A stretch of DNA of 42,815 nucleotides from Sulfuritalea sp. (GTDB lineage: Bacteria; Pseudomonadota; Gammaproteobacteria; Burkholderiales; Rhodocyclaceae), in NCBI GenBank assembly GCA_030651305.1, contig JAUSCI010000069.1, forward strand, positions 1-42,815, written 5' to 3'. Position 1 is the stretch's first letter, and each line of letters begins with the position of its first letter. The notes beneath the pieces were generated by a model that saw only the letters and a program-made list of their open reading frames with translations, was not told the DNA's origin and ran no database searches. This document shows positions 42,601 to 42,815 of this stretch, piece after piece. A program made the position numbers and the translations under genes.

Positions 42601-42815
42601 GCTGTCCATCACCTCGGAAATCAACCTGCGCGTGCCGGCGCTGCTGACCAACGACTATTGTCCCGACGTGCATGAGCGCCTGACGTTGTACAAGCGCCTC
42701 GCCAATTGCGACAGCGACGACGACCTGCGCGCGATGCAGGAAGAATTGATCGACCGCTACGGCGAAATGCCGGCGCAGACGCTGGCCCTGATGGAAACCC
42801 ACCGCCTGCGCCTGG
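39635..42815 (+). CDS. mfd: Transcription-repair coupling factor, partial (3' end outside window)
   Basis: The first 1060 residues are present with no stop before the right edge; full Mfd has about 1150. The N-terminal UvrB-like part (1-330: WETLPYDNFSPHQDLISERL, GEYSVRGGLIDLFP) is followed by a spacer, the RNA-polymerase-interacting domain (about 470-540: VGDPVVHESHGIGRYLGLL, LEYADGAKLYVPVAQL) and the translocase. Walker A is GDVGFGKTEVA (about 619-629) and Walker B is DEEH (about 720), with TATPIPRTL and LRGRVGRSHHQAYAYL. Mfd removes stalled RNA polymerase and recruits UvrA. The spacer carries a dispersed-repeat copy at about residues 339-347. Confidence 0.96.
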   Translation, partial: MKSLLSLPELPKPGLRLDLPPLAASADALALAQLARPGRLLAVVSASPLEAQRLAEEIAWFAPDLRVHLLPDWETLPYDNFSPHQDLISERLATLYAVSRNECEVLIAAASTAITRLAPTAFLAGHTFFMKKGERLNLDKLRTQLTIAGYQHVTQVVAAGEYSVRGGLIDLFPMGTALPYRIELFDDEVETIRSFDVDSQRSLYPVPEIRLLPAREFPAGDAGRTTFRQRFREAFEGDASRISLYKDVSNGILPAGIEYYLPLFFETTATLFDYLPQDAILLLHGDVAGAIAEFWTDTRGRYKMLGGDRSRPVLSPTELFLRDEEFFVAAKALPQLIAKVGGGDTATLPALGVDRRADDPLVALRGFLASHAGRVLLLTESPGRRQTLNDYLVEYKLSPAQCENFATFLDSDEAFMLGVGPLSGGFLLDGFAIVTENELYAATARPRGRRSDARRANLEGWLRDLSELKVGDPVVHESHGIGRYLGLLHMDFGEGDTEFLHLEYADGAKLYVPVAQLQVISRYSGADPESIQLHTLGSGQWEKAKRKAAEQVHDTAAELLHLYAQRALREGHKFVFKQHDLEAFADGFGFEETPDQQTAINAVIEDMKSGKPMDRLVCGDVGFGKTEVAMRAAFVAVADGKQVAILCPTTLLAEQHYQNFADRFASWPIKVAEISRFKSAREQDEAVELLAQGKIDILIGTHRLLQKDVKFERLGLIIIDEEHRFGVRQKEALKALRAQVDVLTLTATPIPRTLGLSLEGLRDFSVIATPPQKRLAIKTFVTRWSNGQVREACLREFKRGGQVYFLHNEVDTIENMKERLQTLLPEARMVIGHGQLPERELERVMREFTQQKHNLLLCSTIIETGIDNPHANTIVINRADKFGLAQLHQLRGRVGRSHHQAYAYLLTHEDAKPTAQAKRRLEAIQAMEELGSGFFLAMHDLEIRGAGEVLGESQSGEIHEIGFAMYTNMLNAAVRALKAGEKVPDLTQPLSITSEINLRVPALLTNDYCPDVHERLTLYKRLANCDSDDDLRAMQEELIDRYGEMPAQTLALMETHRLRL
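40651..40675 (-). repeat. Dispersed 25-bp repeat, copy 8 (antisense inside mfd)
   Basis: AGTCGGCGGTGGTGACAC then GGCGACT on the plus strand, one mismatch in the 13-base core plus a T/C. In mfd it encodes KVGGGDTAT in the spacer after the UvrB-like part. The ends AGTCGGCG and CGGCGACT make it nearly palindromic. Confidence 0.7.

Noticed and set aside
40775-42802. A 675-codon open frame on the minus strand opposite mfd
   Set aside because: Antisense to a highly conserved gene; composition (His, Asp, Gln, Val) is typical of a shadow frame.
1-42815. CRISPR arrays, tRNA or rRNA genes, insertion sequences, phage genes
   Set aside because: No regularly spaced repeats, cloverleaf-type sequences, rRNA stretches, transposases or integrases were recognised by reading; short RNAs could have been missed without a covariance search.

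Overview
The window is GC-rich, densely coded bacterial DNA with mostly chromosomal core genes. The gene set fits a betaproteobacterium, probably of the Rhodocyclales/Sterolibacteriaceae type. This is inferred from gene content and order (gntR divergent from mdh, acnB next to mdh, sdhE-gltA-sucA-odhB-lpdA in one run, ispD/ispF, ompR/envZ, mfd) and was not tested by phylogeny.

Layout. Bases 1-8.1 kb (minus strand) hold a partial slyD, a peroxiredoxin, and a TCA-cycle block: E3 (lpdA), E2 (odhB), E1 (sucA), citrate synthase (gltA) and sdhE. Bases 8.2-13.9 kb hold a GntR/UTRA regulator, a 30-bp perfect palindromic operator, then malate dehydrogenase, a CitE-like lyase and aconitase B on the plus strand. 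The sdhCDAB genes that usually precede sdhE are missing here. Bases 14-17.4 kb hold a c-di-GMP (degenerate GGDEF plus EAL) membrane protein with a cupredoxin-like and an NTF2-like secreted protein. Bases 17.4-21.3 kb are an accessory stretch of small minus-strand genes, with a NarL-type response regulator whose sensor kinase survives only as a decayed 3' fragment. Bases 21.5-28.5 kb hold an OmpR/EnvZ pair, a PerM-type permease, a lone cNMP-binding protein, and ispF and ispD separated by an opposite-strand sulfoacetaldehyde acetyltransferase (xsc). Bases 28.5-33.7 kb hold an MgtC/DUF4010 membrane protein, a fused Memo-AMMECR1 protein, its radical SAM partner and a caspase-like lipoprotein. Bases 34-42.8 kb hold a methyltransferase with an in-frame TGA, Kup with a KdpE/KdpD-like pair, a small membrane protein and most of mfd.

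Two observations stand out. First, the ArsM-like methyltransferase at 33971-34735 has a TGA exactly where its relatives carry a conserved Cys. The downstream frame is open and conserved-looking, and a hairpin right after the TGA has the geometry and loop of a bacterial SECIS element, so this is probably a selenoprotein. Second, a 25-bp dispersed repeat (core GCCAGCGCCGACT) occurs about eight times in 43 kb, both between genes and inside five unrelated coding sequences, where it encodes linker-like residues. The two intergenic copies at 13.9 and 17.6 kb are each followed by a similar terminator.

Limits: functions rest on recognised motifs and family memory. No database search, folding program or genome-wide count was run.
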